From: JBOFOR01 sp051654865
Lineage (GTDB): Bacteria > Bacillota > Clostridia > Peptostreptococcales > Peptostreptococcaceae
Length of the DNA: 64,000 nt
Reading direction: 5' to 3'
Assembly (NCBI GenBank): GCA_051654865.1
Contig: JBOFYV010000024.1
Coordinates: 103,068 to 167,067 of the forward strand
This document shows, in pieces, positions 8,679 through 17,710 of the stretch. A model generated the notes under the pieces. That model did not search any database and had not been told where the DNA came from. It saw only the letters and a program-made list of their open reading frames with translations. Position 1 is the first letter of the stretch. Every line of letters begins with the position of its first letter. Position numbers and translations under genes: made by a program.

Positions 8679-9497
8679 ATGAGAACTATAATAAAGTCAA
8701 TATGTTCAAGTATTTTTTTAATATCTGTTTGTACTTTTACTACATTTGCCATCAATGAGTCTAATATAAATAAAATTCATAGAGATGAATTGAAATGCAT
8801 ATATGAAAAGCAAGAAAATATAAATGGAATATTTAGTATACAAACAAAAGAAATAGATGAAGATAGTGAGTTTTTCAAGGCAGACATAAAATATCCATAT
8901 CTTAAAGTGAAGCAACAATGCCTTTATAAACAAAACATACACAACAGAGAAATTGAAATTATAAATAAAACAATATCAGATGATATATTAAAATTCAAAG
9001 AAGAAATAAAGAGTTATTCTAAAAGTTATAAAGAGGAATATGAAAAAAATCCAAATAAAAATGAATATACTAAATATAAATATGAAGCTTATACAAATTA
9101 TGAAGTTAAATATAATAAAAATAATATAATTAGTATTCCAGTAGTGTATTATCAATTTACAGGTGGTGCACATGGTATGAGTGAACTCAAAACTTATAAC
9201 TATGATTTAGTAACAGGACAAGAAATACAGTTAAAGGATTTATTTAAAGAAGATTGTAGCTATAAAGATATAATAAATAAGGAAGTACAAGATAATATAA
9301 GCAAAAATCCACAAGATTACTTTAAAGGAGATGATGGGTTTAAAGGAATATCAGAGAATCAAAAGTTCTATATTGAAGAAAATGGAATTGTAGTATATTT
9401 TGGACAATATGAAATAGCACCATATAGCACAGGTATTCCTGAATTTAAAATACAGTGGGAGAAAATCTCACATTGTTTAAGAAAACCACTTAATTAA
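8679..9497 (+). CDS. Secreted DUF4163/DUF3298 domain protein
   Basis: 272 residues. A signal peptide (hydrophobic 6-22, cleavage near 'TTFA') precedes an N-terminal DUF4163-like region ('YPYLKVKQQCLYKQNIHNREIEIINKTI') and a C-terminal DUF3298 region with 'VVYYQFTGGAHGMSELKTYNYDL' and 'FYIEENGIVVYFGQYEIAPYS'. The same pair occurs in the extracellular part of the anti-sigma factor RsiV and in PdaC-type wall enzymes. Here there is neither a catalytic domain nor a cytoplasmic anti-sigma part, so the protein is probably a free wall-associated or ligand-binding protein. AAGGAG 9 nt before ATG supports the start. Confidence 0.75.
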   Translation: MRTIIKSICSSIFLISVCTFTTFAINESNINKIHRDELKCIYEKQENINGIFSIQTKEIDEDSEFFKADIKYPYLKVKQQCLYKQNIHNREIEIINKTISDDILKFKEEIKSYSKSYKEEYEKNPNKNEYTKYKYEAYTNYEVKYNKNNIISIPVVYYQFTGGAHGMSELKTYNYDLVTGQEIQLKDLFKEDCSYKDIINKEVQDNISKNPQDYFKGDDGFKGISENQKFYIEENGIVVYFGQYEIAPYSTGIPEFKIQWEKISHCLRKPLN

Positions 9498-9605
9498 TAA
9501 AATATCACCATAACTAACACAATTGAAGTAAAGGGTAAAATACTATATAATAAATTATAGAAATTTATCTTAGCTTTTAAGCAGTTAGAAAGAAAAGGTG
9601 AATAT

Positions 9606-10220
9606 ATGAATAAAATAAAAAAAGGTATTAAGATAGATAATTTAGAACAAGAACAACTAATATTTGATATAAAAGAATCTAAATATAAGAAGTTAAATAA
9701 AGAAGCATTCAATCTGTATGATTGTATTGAAAAATATAAATATATAGGTATTGATAGCTACAAACAATATTCATTTGAGAAGGACTGGTCACTGAATGAA
9801 TGTATAATAGCATCTGATAGTGGAGAAGAAGTGGAGTCTTTAAGATTACCTTTATTAAGTGAAATATCAGCAGGTAGTCCTATATATATGAATGAAGAGT
9901 ATGAAGAATATTTTCATATACCTAGGGAGTTAATAAGAAATGATAAAGGCATATTTATACTTAAAGTTAAGGGTGATAGTATGATAGATGCAGGTATTGA
10001 AGATGGAGATTATGTTATTATTAAAAAAGATAATTATATTAATAAAAAAAGCATAGTAGCAGTAGATGTAAATGGATATGCCACACTAAAAAGGATTGAA
10101 TCTCAAGGAGACACATTAATACTAATACCCGAAAATAAAAACTATGAATCAATAATGGTAAAAGCGAATGAAGCTAGAATTATAGGTGGTGCAGTTGGTA
10201 TTATAAAAAATATTATATAG
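9606..10220 (+). CDS. S24/LexA-like autoprotease without recognisable DNA-binding domain
   Basis: 204 residues. The C-terminal half is an S24 (LexA/UmuD) serine protease domain: cleavage dipeptide Ala89-Gly90 in 'EISAGSP', nucleophile Ser125 in 'KGDSMIDAGIEDGD', and general base Lys162 in 'GYATLKRI'. All three are in the expected order and spacing, so RecA-stimulated self-cleavage is plausible. Residues 1-75 are charged and helical ('LNKEAFNLYDCIEKYKYIGIDSY') and do not look like the LexA winged helix or an XRE helix-turn-helix. AAAGGTGA lies 4 nt upstream of ATG. The protein may be a repressor with an unfamiliar DNA-binding domain or an SOS-responsive partner protein. Confidence 0.8.
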   Translation: MNKIKKGIKIDNLEQEQLIFDIKESKYKKLNKEAFNLYDCIEKYKYIGIDSYKQYSFEKDWSLNECIIASDSGEEVESLRLPLLSEISAGSPIYMNEEYEEYFHIPRELIRNDKGIFILKVKGDSMIDAGIEDGDYVIIKKDNYINKKSIVAVDVNGYATLKRIESQGDTLILIPENKNYESIMVKANEARIIGGAVGIIKNII

Positions 10221-10230
10221 AAATACAAAT

Positions 10231-10287
10231 AAAAACAAAGTAGCTATAATTTATCTAAAAACTAAAATATAGCTACTTTGTTTTTTT
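10231..10287 (+). terminator. Rho-independent terminator
   Basis: 18-bp arms 10231-10248 and 10268-10285 (AACAAAGTAGCTATA / TATAGCTACTTTGTT) followed by a T run. Confidence 0.9.
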
Positions 10288-10383
10288 ATAAAATAATAGC
10301 ATCAAAATAAAGTGATTTATAAATAATAAGTAATATAGAAAATAATAAAAATAAACTTTAAGAGAAAAGAGAGAAATTTTATA

Positions 10384-12411
10384 ATGAGTATAAAAATAAA
10401 AGCAAAGTTAAGTGATTTTTTATATCATATATACAGTAATAGCTGGCTAAAATCTATAAGATATGGATTAATAACAATTCAACCATTTATTTTAGCTTGT
10501 TGTATAATATTAATTATAGCAACTGCTCAATCATATGTATTTAACAATGAAATTGAAGCGCAATTTACATATTTTTATTATAAAATATATTCTCTTAGTA
10601 GATTAATTTTGTTGTCTGCAATAAGCTATTACTTAGCATTATTAAGAAATGCCAAATTAGAAGAAAAAGTAAATCCATATATAGTTGCTGTAATTGGCTT
10701 ATTTTCATCTATAGTAATTACAAATAATTTTAATGATGTAATAAATATGCAAATAAATGCTAGATGGGTATTTTATAATTTGATAATATCATTACTTTCA
10801 AGTGAGATATTTATATTTATTTATTTAAAAATAAACAAAAGATTGAAACTTTTAGATCGTGGTCATGACAATGTTTTAATGCAATCAATAAATGCTGTAT
10901 TGCCTACTATGATTATGATTTCTTTATTATTTTTAGTTAATTTAATATATAGATACACTAGTATAGATATGAATTTTAATCCGCAAAATCTTCATAAATA
11001 TATTAGTAACCCCTATGATGAAAAAAGTATTTTTAAAAATATAAAATACCTATTGGATGTTCAGATATATTGGTTTCTAGGAGGTCATGGTGGAGATATT
11101 ATAGACCCTATGATTATAAATAAATCATACTTAAACGTATTTTGCAATATAGGTGGTACAGGGTCAACAATTTGTTTAATAATAGCCATATTTTTATATA
11201 AGTCATTTAGGCAAAGTAAAGACATAGCTAAATTAGCTATAATACCTTCTATTTTTAATATAAATGAAGTGATAGTATATGGACTTCCAATAATATTAAA
11301 TCCGATATATATAATACCTTTTATAGTTACACCAGCAATAATGGCACTTATAACTAATATAGCAACCATAGCAGGGCTTGTAGTCATAAAAGAAATTGAT
11401 ATTAGTTGGAAGATTCCTATATTAATAAATGCATTTATAGCAACAGAATCCATAAAGGGCATTATACTACAATTAATAAATTTAGCTGTGGGAGTGATGA
11501 TATATATTCCTTTTGTGGCTATATCCTACCATATATATAAAAAGGATGAGTTTACTTCTTACGAATCATTAAAAAAAATAATATTTTCAGAAGAAGCGAA
11601 GCCTATTCGATTTACAAAAAGAGCTGATGATATAGGTCAAGTAGCAAATGTATTAGTATATAATTTATGTGAAAGTTTAAATAAAGAAAAAGATATTTAT
11701 TTAGAATATCAACCTCAAGTTAATAAGGTTGGTAGAGTTGTAGGAGTAGAATCTTTATTTAGATGGAAACATAAAGATTTAGGTAATATACCACCAAACA
11801 TTGCAATTGCATTAGCTGAAGAATCTGGATTGATTAATAATTTAGGTAAATGGATTATAAAAGAATCTATTATTCAATTATATGAGTGGAACAATAAATT
11901 AGACTGTAATATAGAGATGTCTATTAATATATCAAGTAAACAACTAGAAGATTCTACATTTGCAGAGTATTTTAAAAATATATTAGATGAATATAAAGTT
12001 AGCGCAAGAAATATTAAATTAGAAATAACTGAGTCTCTAGCTTTAGGAAATGATACTACTACAAACGCTCAATTAAAAGCGTTAGAAAATTTAGGTATAA
12101 AGCTTGCTATAGATGATTTTGGTGTAGGGTATAATCCTATACTATATATAAAAAAATATAAAATATCTACTATAAAAATAGATGGAAGTTTAATAAAGGA
12201 TATAGATACAAATGAGGAGTCTAGAAATATAGTTAAAGCTATGTATGGACTTTGTGAATGCTCTAAAATTGAAATTGTAAGTGAGTTTGTTGAAAATAAT
12301 AATCAAAAACGTATACTTGATGCAATGGGTGAAGGTATATACCAAGGATATTTATTTAGCAAGCCCTTATCTGGAGATGAATGTTTAGAGTTTATTTTAA
12401 AGTCGAAGTAA
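10384..12411 (+). CDS. PTS EIIC-like membrane domain fused to EAL c-di-GMP phosphodiesterase
   Basis: 675 residues. Residues 1-390 are a PTS EIIC domain of the lactose/cellobiose type with about ten helices and its hallmark segments ('WFLGGHGGDIIDP', 'NIGGTGSTICLI', 'SIFNINEVIVYGLPIILNP'). Residues 415-675 are an EAL domain. The EAL motif reads ESL (Glu456), and the catalytic set is otherwise present: Asn in 'INISS', Glu in 'EITES', Asp-Asp in 'AIDDFGVGYN', Lys in 'TIKIDGSLIKD', Glu in 'SEFVEN', Gln in 'YQGYLFSKP'. It should therefore hydrolyse c-di-GMP. EIIC-EAL fusions are known in C. difficile. I infer that sugar binding by the membrane part controls the phosphodiesterase. No EIIA or EIIB gene is nearby. 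Confidence 0.9.
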   Translation: MSIKIKAKLSDFLYHIYSNSWLKSIRYGLITIQPFILACCIILIIATAQSYVFNNEIEAQFTYFYYKIYSLSRLILLSAISYYLALLRNAKLEEKVNPYIVAVIGLFSSIVITNNFNDVINMQINARWVFYNLIISLLSSEIFIFIYLKINKRLKLLDRGHDNVLMQSINAVLPTMIMISLLFLVNLIYRYTSIDMNFNPQNLHKYISNPYDEKSIFKNIKYLLDVQIYWFLGGHGGDIIDPMIINKSYLNVFCNIGGTGSTICLIIAIFLYKSFRQSKDIAKLAIIPSIFNINEVIVYGLPIILNPIYIIPFIVTPAIMALITNIATIAGLVVIKEIDISWKIPILINAFIATESIKGIILQLINLAVGVMIYIPFVAISYHIYKKDEFTSYESLKKIIFSEEAKPIRFTKRADDIGQVANVLVYNLCESLNKEKDIYLEYQPQVNKVGRVVGVESLFRWKHKDLGNIPPNIAIALAEESGLINNLGKWIIKESIIQLYEWNNKLDCNIEMSINISSKQLEDSTFAEYFKNILDEYKVSARNIKLEITESLALGNDTTTNAQLKALENLGIKLAIDDFGVGYNPILYIKKYKISTIKIDGSLIKDIDTNEESRNIVKAMYGLCECSKIEIVSEFVENNNQKRILDAMGEGIYQGYLFSKPLSGDECLEFILKSK

Positions 12412-12444
12412 TTAAGTTGATATAGTAGATTTTATTTTTTGTTA

Positions 12445-12486
12445 AATATAAAACCGCTAAAAATTATTTTATAGCGGTTTTATATT
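12445..12486. terminator. Bidirectional terminator
   Basis: Perfect 15-bp arms 12445-12459 and 12472-12486 (TATAAAACCGCTA / TAGCGGTTTTATA) between convergent genes; the right arm touches the last base of the minus-strand gene. Confidence 0.85.
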
Positions 12487-14006
12487 TAATTAATTTCTTC
12501 ACCAAAATTTTCACTCATTATTTTAATATAGCTAATAGATTTTGATATTCTTTCTAAAATATCATCTTTTTTGTCTAAGACAATATCTTTTCTTTCATCC
12601 CATAGCATATCAAATAAATTTGCGCACATACTTTGGAGGGTATTATCATTAATTATGAAATAATCATTTTCACCAGATGCAGGTGGAACCTTAGTGAATT
12701 TTAAGTTTTTAGATAGATATAAAGATGGGTTATCTTTATTTTTAAAGTCATCAACAAAATTTCCATCAACTAATCTAATTTCAACACCGTTTTGTTCAGT
12801 AAGTATTTTTTCTATATATTCAATATGACGTTCTCTTTCAGTAAAGGTAAGGGTAACTGGTATATTAAAAAAGTGAAGACACCCTGTTGACATATATTTT
12901 CTGAGTTCAGATTCATATATTAAAACTTGTAAATTAGATTTATAGGTTACATTATTAAGAAAAACATTTATTTTTCTTAATTCGTTTATCATATTTTTAT
13001 CATTACCAAAAACTCTGGATGCTATTTCCATAAATAAATCTGGTGGCATAAAAAACTCATTTATACATCCTAATAAGCATCTTAAATCACTATTCATAAT
13101 ATATTGAATATATGTCTGATCATCAAGCATATCAAACTGAGTTTTTTTATAATACAAAGGATTTCCTTTGTGAGCGAGTGTAAATAGTAAGTTAGAATAG
13201 AATTCATCTACAAGTTTTTTATCCTTAGAAGTAGTGTGAAATATACATTCTCCATCTTCTAAAAGTATACTAGTAGATAAAAACTTATCCTTTATAGCAA
13301 ATATAACAGTATTATAGTTAACGTTACAGTTGTATATTTCAAAATCTAAAGATGGATAGGTTGAAATTAAGTTTATACATAATATAGTATTCAATACTTC
13401 TTCGTTATCATGTCCTTCAAGACCTATTAAGAAATTAACTTTTAAATTAACTTTTTTACTTATTTTATAGAGTAGCCTTTTTAAATCCCATAGAGAAACT
13501 TTGTCTTTATGATTAATTCCAAATAAATTTAAAGAAACTAATATCTCTAAATCTTCATCAGTGTCTAAATATGATTCAACTTTATCTAAAAAATCTTTAT
13601 ATATTATATTAGGTTTTACTATAGAGAGGCTATTATAGTATTCTTCAGAATGTGTATGCTTAGGTAAATTCTGAAGTGATTTACTATTTGAACTTAATGT
13701 GTCCATATAACTTTCTTTAAGTAAATTATCAATGTATTTTAATAAAAATTCTTTATCGCTATCAAAGGGGACCTCTAAATACTCAACCATATTGTCGTAT
13801 GTAAATTCATCTAGTGATTCTATTATAAAGTTTGAAATATTTGAACATATTTCATTTATTCGTTTAGAGCTAGGCAAGTTTTTAGAAGAAATCCATTTAT
13901 TAACATATGAAAGATCATATCCTAATTCACGAGCAAGACTACTTTTTTTCTGATTACAAATAGATAATAATTTTTCTAGAAGATTTCCAAAAATTATGTT
14001 TTTCAA
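12486..14006 (-). CDS. Large XRE-type regulator with unknown C-terminal region
   Basis: 506 residues. Residues 5-60 form a helix-turn-helix of Cro/C1 type ('KLLSICNQKKSSLARELGYDLSYVNKWISSKNLPSSKRINEIC'). The remaining 440 residues are a soluble, mixed alpha/beta region with no family I recognise; it includes segments such as 'LKVNFLIGLEGHDNEEVLNTILCINLI', 'ESELRKYMSTGCLHFFNIPVTLT' and 'ENDYFIINDNTLQSMCANLFDMLW'. The size suggests a ligand- or protein-sensing part. It is divergent from the MFS carrier gene, with about 290 bp between the starts, so it is the probable regulator of that carrier. Its ATG has AGGAGG about 8 nt upstream. Confidence 0.7.
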   Translation of the reverse strand: MKNIIFGNLLEKLLSICNQKKSSLARELGYDLSYVNKWISSKNLPSSKRINEICSNISNFIIESLDEFTYDNMVEYLEVPFDSDKEFLLKYIDNLLKESYMDTLSSNSKSLQNLPKHTHSEEYYNSLSIVKPNIIYKDFLDKVESYLDTDEDLEILVSLNLFGINHKDKVSLWDLKRLLYKISKKVNLKVNFLIGLEGHDNEEVLNTILCINLISTYPSLDFEIYNCNVNYNTVIFAIKDKFLSTSILLEDGECIFHTTSKDKKLVDEFYSNLLFTLAHKGNPLYYKKTQFDMLDDQTYIQYIMNSDLRCLLGCINEFFMPPDLFMEIASRVFGNDKNMINELRKINVFLNNVTYKSNLQVLIYESELRKYMSTGCLHFFNIPVTLTFTERERHIEYIEKILTEQNGVEIRLVDGNFVDDFKNKDNPSLYLSKNLKFTKVPPASGENDYFIINDNTLQSMCANLFDMLWDERKDIVLDKKDDILERISKSISYIKIMSENFGEEIN

Positions 14007-14295
14007 TTGTACATCCTCCTACTAAATAGTATAAAAATAAATATAACTAATATTATAACATTCCTAAAAAAGAAACAAGTTAAAGATTAAAATATATTAA
14101 AATGAATAAATTTGAATAAAATTTCAAGATTTAATCAAAAGAGGAAAAAAGGCAAAAACTAAAATCCTTATATTACGTTTTTATTCTTAACAATAATTAA
14201 TATCTTGATGCTAATATTAAAATATAAATAAATTGAAACATATTATATTTATTTTTAAATATTTATTGATAAAAACTTAGCGGAGGAAGATAAGA
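14007..14295. promoter_or_regulatory. Divergent promoter region between XRE regulator and MFS carrier
   Basis: An AT-rich 289-bp gap with both genes pointing outward, which must hold both promoters. I see no strong TTGACA/TATAAT pair and no long palindrome; only the ribosome sites at each end are clear. Confidence 0.4.
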
Positions 14296-15594
14296 ATGAA
14301 AACGTTACAATCAAATAATAAAAAATTGACTACAGGGTGGATTGTATTAATAGCATGTATGTTAATTCAAGCAATACCTTTTGGAGTTGCTTCTAATATA
14401 AAACCTTTATTTATACATCCAGTTACTTTGGATAAAGGGTTTAGTTTAGGATCATTTTCACTAATATTTACAATAGGAACTATAGTATCAGCAATAGCAT
14501 CTCCTTTTATAGGAAAGTTATATGAAAAAGTAAATTTAAAGATAATGTATATAATAGGATGTGTATTAGCCGGTGGAGGATTTATGGCATTCTCTATGTG
14601 TGAAGAATTATGGCAATTCTATTTAGTATCAGGAGTAGTGAATATAGGTAACTGTATGATATCTGCAATAGGTGTTCCTTTATTAATAAACTCTTGGTTT
14701 GATGGAGATTCAAAAGGTAAGGCATTAGGGATTGCTTTCTCAGGTGGATCTATAGGAAATATATTTTTACAACAAGCTGTTGTACGTTCAATAGCTAATA
14801 GCGGATATCAACAAGCATACTTTATATTTGGAGCATTAGCACTTGTTGTAGGATTGCCTATAGCACTATTAATGTTAAGGCTTCCTAAAGCTAATGAAAA
14901 TAAGGCATCTATGAAATCTAAAAAAGCTGACAAAAAAGTTAAAACAGAGGTTATAGATTTAGGATATACATTTAATGAAGTTAAGAAGTTAAAAGAATTT
15001 TGGATGATAGCTCTTGGATTTGTATTTGTTGGAATATATGTATCAGCATATTCTATTCAATCATCACCTTATTTCCAAGGCGCATTAAAACTAGATGCAG
15101 CAGTAGTTGCAACAATAGGTTCTATATTTGCAGCATCTTCTTTAATAGGGAATATATTAGGTGGATTGTTATATGATAAGTTAGGACCGGTAAAATGCTT
15201 AATGGCGTCATTCATTGCAGTATTAGCATCAGGAGTATGTTTATTAATGTCAGATAAATCACCAACATTTGCATATTTATTCTCAGCAGTAAGAGGACTT
15301 ACGGTATTTGTATATATGATGACTCCAGCATACTTAGTAGGAAAGTTTTTCTCAGGTAAAGAGTTTGGCTCAATATTAGGAGTTGTTAGTTTAATATTTG
15401 CAGTGGGATTCTCTGGTGGTTCAGCTATGCTTGGGGTGTTAATAGATAAGTTAGGATATTCTACATCTTGGACGATAATACTAGTAGCTGTAGTAATGGC
15501 ATTTATATGTTTAATAGCAGGTTCTATAGGTATGACTAAGAAAAACGAGCAAAGATTGAAACAAATAAAAATTAACAAAAATTTGGCAGCGTAG
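14296..15594 (+). CDS. MFS transporter, oxalate/formate antiporter (OFA)-like
   Basis: 432 residues with twelve predicted helices and a central cytoplasmic Lys-rich loop (about 200-225, 'NKASMKSKKADKKVKTEV'). The N-terminus 'GWIVLIACMLIQAIPFGVASNIKPLF', the loop 2-3 motif 'GKLYEKVNLKIMYIIG', and 'NSWFDGDSKGKALGIAFSGGSIG' match the oxalate/formate antiporter branch of the MFS, many members of which carry monocarboxylates or bile salts. The substrate cannot be read from the sequence. The ribosome site is GGAGGA 7 nt before ATG. It is monocistronic, followed by a terminator and divergent from the large XRE regulator. Confidence 0.85.
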   Translation: MKTLQSNNKKLTTGWIVLIACMLIQAIPFGVASNIKPLFIHPVTLDKGFSLGSFSLIFTIGTIVSAIASPFIGKLYEKVNLKIMYIIGCVLAGGGFMAFSMCEELWQFYLVSGVVNIGNCMISAIGVPLLINSWFDGDSKGKALGIAFSGGSIGNIFLQQAVVRSIANSGYQQAYFIFGALALVVGLPIALLMLRLPKANENKASMKSKKADKKVKTEVIDLGYTFNEVKKLKEFWMIALGFVFVGIYVSAYSIQSSPYFQGALKLDAAVVATIGSIFAASSLIGNILGGLLYDKLGPVKCLMASFIAVLASGVCLLMSDKSPTFAYLFSAVRGLTVFVYMMTPAYLVGKFFSGKEFGSILGVVSLIFAVGFSGGSAMLGVLIDKLGYSTSWTIILVAVVMAFICLIAGSIGMTKKNEQRLKQIKINKNLAA

Positions 15595-15600
15595 ATAAAT

Positions 15601-15635
15601 AAAGCACATTAACTATTTAGTTAATGTGCTTTTTA
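15601..15635 (+). terminator. Rho-independent terminator of the MFS gene
   Basis: Perfect 15-bp arms 15601-15615 and 15618-15632 (AAAGCACATTAACTA and complement) with TTTTT at the end. Confidence 0.9.
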
Positions 15636-15721
15636 TATGTATAAAATAGTAAGATCTATAAAAATATACTAAATATAATTTGATTAAAAATAAATTAATT
15701 TTAATCAAATTTATAAGTTAG

Positions 15722-15750
15722 TTAACATTGAATAAACATTAAATGTGATA
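15722..15750 (+). promoter_or_regulatory. Direct repeats upstream of the response regulator gene
   Basis: TTAACATTGAA is followed in 11-bp register by TAAACATTAAA. OmpR/PhoB-family response regulators bind direct repeats spaced by 11 bp, and a nearly identical sequence precedes the ABC genes at 17641, suggesting autoregulation. Confidence 0.5.
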
Positions 15751-15802
15751 AACTAGAGTTATTTATAAATCAATAGAAAGTAGCATATGAGGAGCTGAAA
15801 AT

Positions 15803-16474
15803 ATGAGAGTACTAATAATTGAAGATAATATAGAATTAGCTAATTCTATGAAAAAAGGATTAGAAAATATGAACTTTAAGGTAGATGTATCGAATACTGG
15901 AGAAGAAGGAGAAGAAAAAGCAAGTATTAATGAATATGATGTTATACTTTTAGATTTAAACCTTCCAGATGTTGATGGAATAGAAGTGTTAAAATATTTA
16001 AGAAGAAAATCGATAAATACACCAATAATTATAATAACAGCAAGGGATAATATATCAGATTTAGCCATAGGACTAGACAATGGAGCGGATGATTATATAA
16101 CAAAACCATTTCAGTTATTAGAAGTTAGAGCTAGAATACATGCAGTAATAAGAAGATTTCATGGACGTACAAATCCAATTATAAATATTGGGAAGCTACA
16201 ACTTAATCCTATAAACCGTACTGTATACATAGATGACAAAGAAGTAATACTTGCAATAAAGGAATTTGATATTTTAGAGTATATATGCTTAAAACATCCG
16301 GCAGTTGTTTCTAGTGAGGAAATTGTAGAGCATGTGTATGACGAAAACTTTGATCCATTTTCATCAGTATTAAGGGTGCATATATCAAGGTTAAAAAATA
16401 AGTTAAGTAGTGTTTATGGACAAGAGGCTTTAGTTAATGTAAGAGGGAAAGGATACTTTTTATGCGTAGAGTAA
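15803..16474 (+). CDS. OmpR/PhoB family response regulator
   Basis: 223 residues. The receiver domain (1-115) has the acidic pocket Glu7-Asp8, phosphoacceptor Asp51 in 'DVILLDLNLPD', Thr in 'IIITARD' and Lys in 'DDYITKPF'. The C-terminal winged helix (125-223) ends with 'LRVHISRLKNKLS' and 'VRGKGYFL', typical of the OmpR class. It overlaps the kinase gene by 13 nt, so the two are translationally coupled. GAGGAG lies 8 nt before ATG. The ABC transporter genes just downstream are the likely regulon. Confidence 0.93.
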   Translation: MRVLIIEDNIELANSMKKGLENMNFKVDVSNTGEEGEEKASINEYDVILLDLNLPDVDGIEVLKYLRRKSINTPIIIITARDNISDLAIGLDNGADDYITKPFQLLEVRARIHAVIRRFHGRTNPIINIGKLQLNPINRTVYIDDKEVILAIKEFDILEYICLKHPAVVSSEEIVEHVYDENFDPFSSVLRVHISRLKNKLSSVYGQEALVNVRGKGYFLCVE

Positions 16475-17613
16475 ACTTTAAAAGTGGACTAGTTATAATA
16501 ATGTATTCACTGGTATTATCTTTATTTTTAGGTGTGGGGTTATATAGTATAAAAGGTTCTTTTAGCAATATAGAAAATAAAACAAATATAAACAATACTA
16601 AAGCAATCATTATTAATAGTGCTAGGCCAGAAAAGGATGACTTGTTATATAAAGTTTTATATGAAGGGAATTACGCTGCTATAAAAGAAGAAAATAGATA
16701 TACTGTAAATAGTAAATCATTAGGTACTGAAATGATAGTAGATATAAATGAAATAGGAAAAATTTATTTAAAGACAGGGTTTGAAAATATATTAAGTATA
16801 GTTTTGGTATTTTTCTTTGTTTTTATATTGGCATCTTTAATATTGTGGTTAGTATTAAATAAAATTCATGATAAGGAAATTGAGAATATTGTGAAAAATT
16901 TAAATGAACAAGATGAGGATTTTAATCCATATTTAGTAAGCAAAACTTTTGGAATAGCCTATGAAAATATAAAGGAAAAATTCAAACAAAATTTAGAGGA
17001 TTATAAAAAACTAAATTCGTATTTATCACATGAACAGAAAAATGCTATCGCTATACTTAGAACCAATTTAGAAATAGATAACAACAAAGAATATATTAAA
17101 TTACTAGACAATATAACTGATAGTATCGATGATATATTAACTTTAAGTGATTTAAAATCTGATGAGGAAATGGCAGAAGTAGATGTTTCTTTAATATGTG
17201 CAAGTGTTTGTGATATATATAGTAAAACATATAAAAATATTGAATTTGATTTTGATGAAGAGAGTAATGCAACCATATTGGCAAAAGAAAGATGGATATA
17301 TAGAGCTGTAAGTAACTTAGTAGATAATGCAGTAAAGTATGGAAATAACAAAAATATAAGAGTTGCTGTAAAAAATAAATACAATAGTGTGATTATAGAA
17401 GTAGAAGATAAGGGAATCGGAATGGATAAAAACTTTATAGATAATATATTTAACAATAAATATAGAATTAATAATTTGAAAAAAGATGGGTATGGCATAG
17501 GTCTAAGTTTAGTGTCGCATGTATGTGATTTATGTAATGGCATAGTGTTAGTAGATAGTGAAATAAATGAAGGCTCTTGTTTTTATCTATCCTTTTCACA
17601 GTACCGAGGTTAA
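16462..17613 (+). CDS. Sensor histidine kinase
   Basis: 383 residues. Two membrane helices (about 7-27 and 111-133) enclose a short extracellular sensor of about 80 residues. The dimerisation helix carries His190 in the less common context 'LSHEQKNAIAIL' instead of SHELRTPL. The ATPase domain has an N box ('VSNLVDNAVKYG'), G1 ('VEDKGIGMD') and G2 ('GYGIGLSLV'). It pairs with the overlapping response regulator. The association with an FtsX-type ABC exporter suggests sensing of peptides or envelope stress, but the ligand is unknown. Confidence 0.92.
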   Translation: MRRVNFKSGLVIIMYSLVLSLFLGVGLYSIKGSFSNIENKTNINNTKAIIINSARPEKDDLLYKVLYEGNYAAIKEENRYTVNSKSLGTEMIVDINEIGKIYLKTGFENILSIVLVFFFVFILASLILWLVLNKIHDKEIENIVKNLNEQDEDFNPYLVSKTFGIAYENIKEKFKQNLEDYKKLNSYLSHEQKNAIAILRTNLEIDNNKEYIKLLDNITDSIDDILTLSDLKSDEEMAEVDVSLICASVCDIYSKTYKNIEFDFDEESNATILAKERWIYRAVSNLVDNAVKYGNNKNIRVAVKNKYNSVIIEVEDKGIGMDKNFIDNIFNNKYRINNLKKDGYGIGLSLVSHVCDLCNGIVLVDSEINEGSCFYLSFSQYRG

Positions 17614-17640
17614 TGATTATTTTAAAATTTATGGATAGGG

Positions 17641-17663
17641 TTAACATTGAGTTAACAGTGTAT
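17641..17663 (+). promoter_or_regulatory. Direct repeats upstream of the ABC transporter genes
   Basis: TTAACATTGAG is followed in 11-bp register by TTAACAGTGTA, close to the sequence at 15722. It lies in the 97-bp gap between the kinase and permease genes and is followed by AT-rich sequence (TTATAAT at 17667-17673 could serve as -10). This is a probable binding site for the response regulator. Confidence 0.55.
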
Positions 17664-17710
17664 TTATTATAATTTAACTATATTAAACCTAAAGAAAAGG
17701 AGAATGTTAT

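Noticed and set aside
15069..15578. Minus-strand open frame opposite the MFS gene
   Set aside because: Antisense shadow without ribosome site; the plus-strand MFS gene explains the region.
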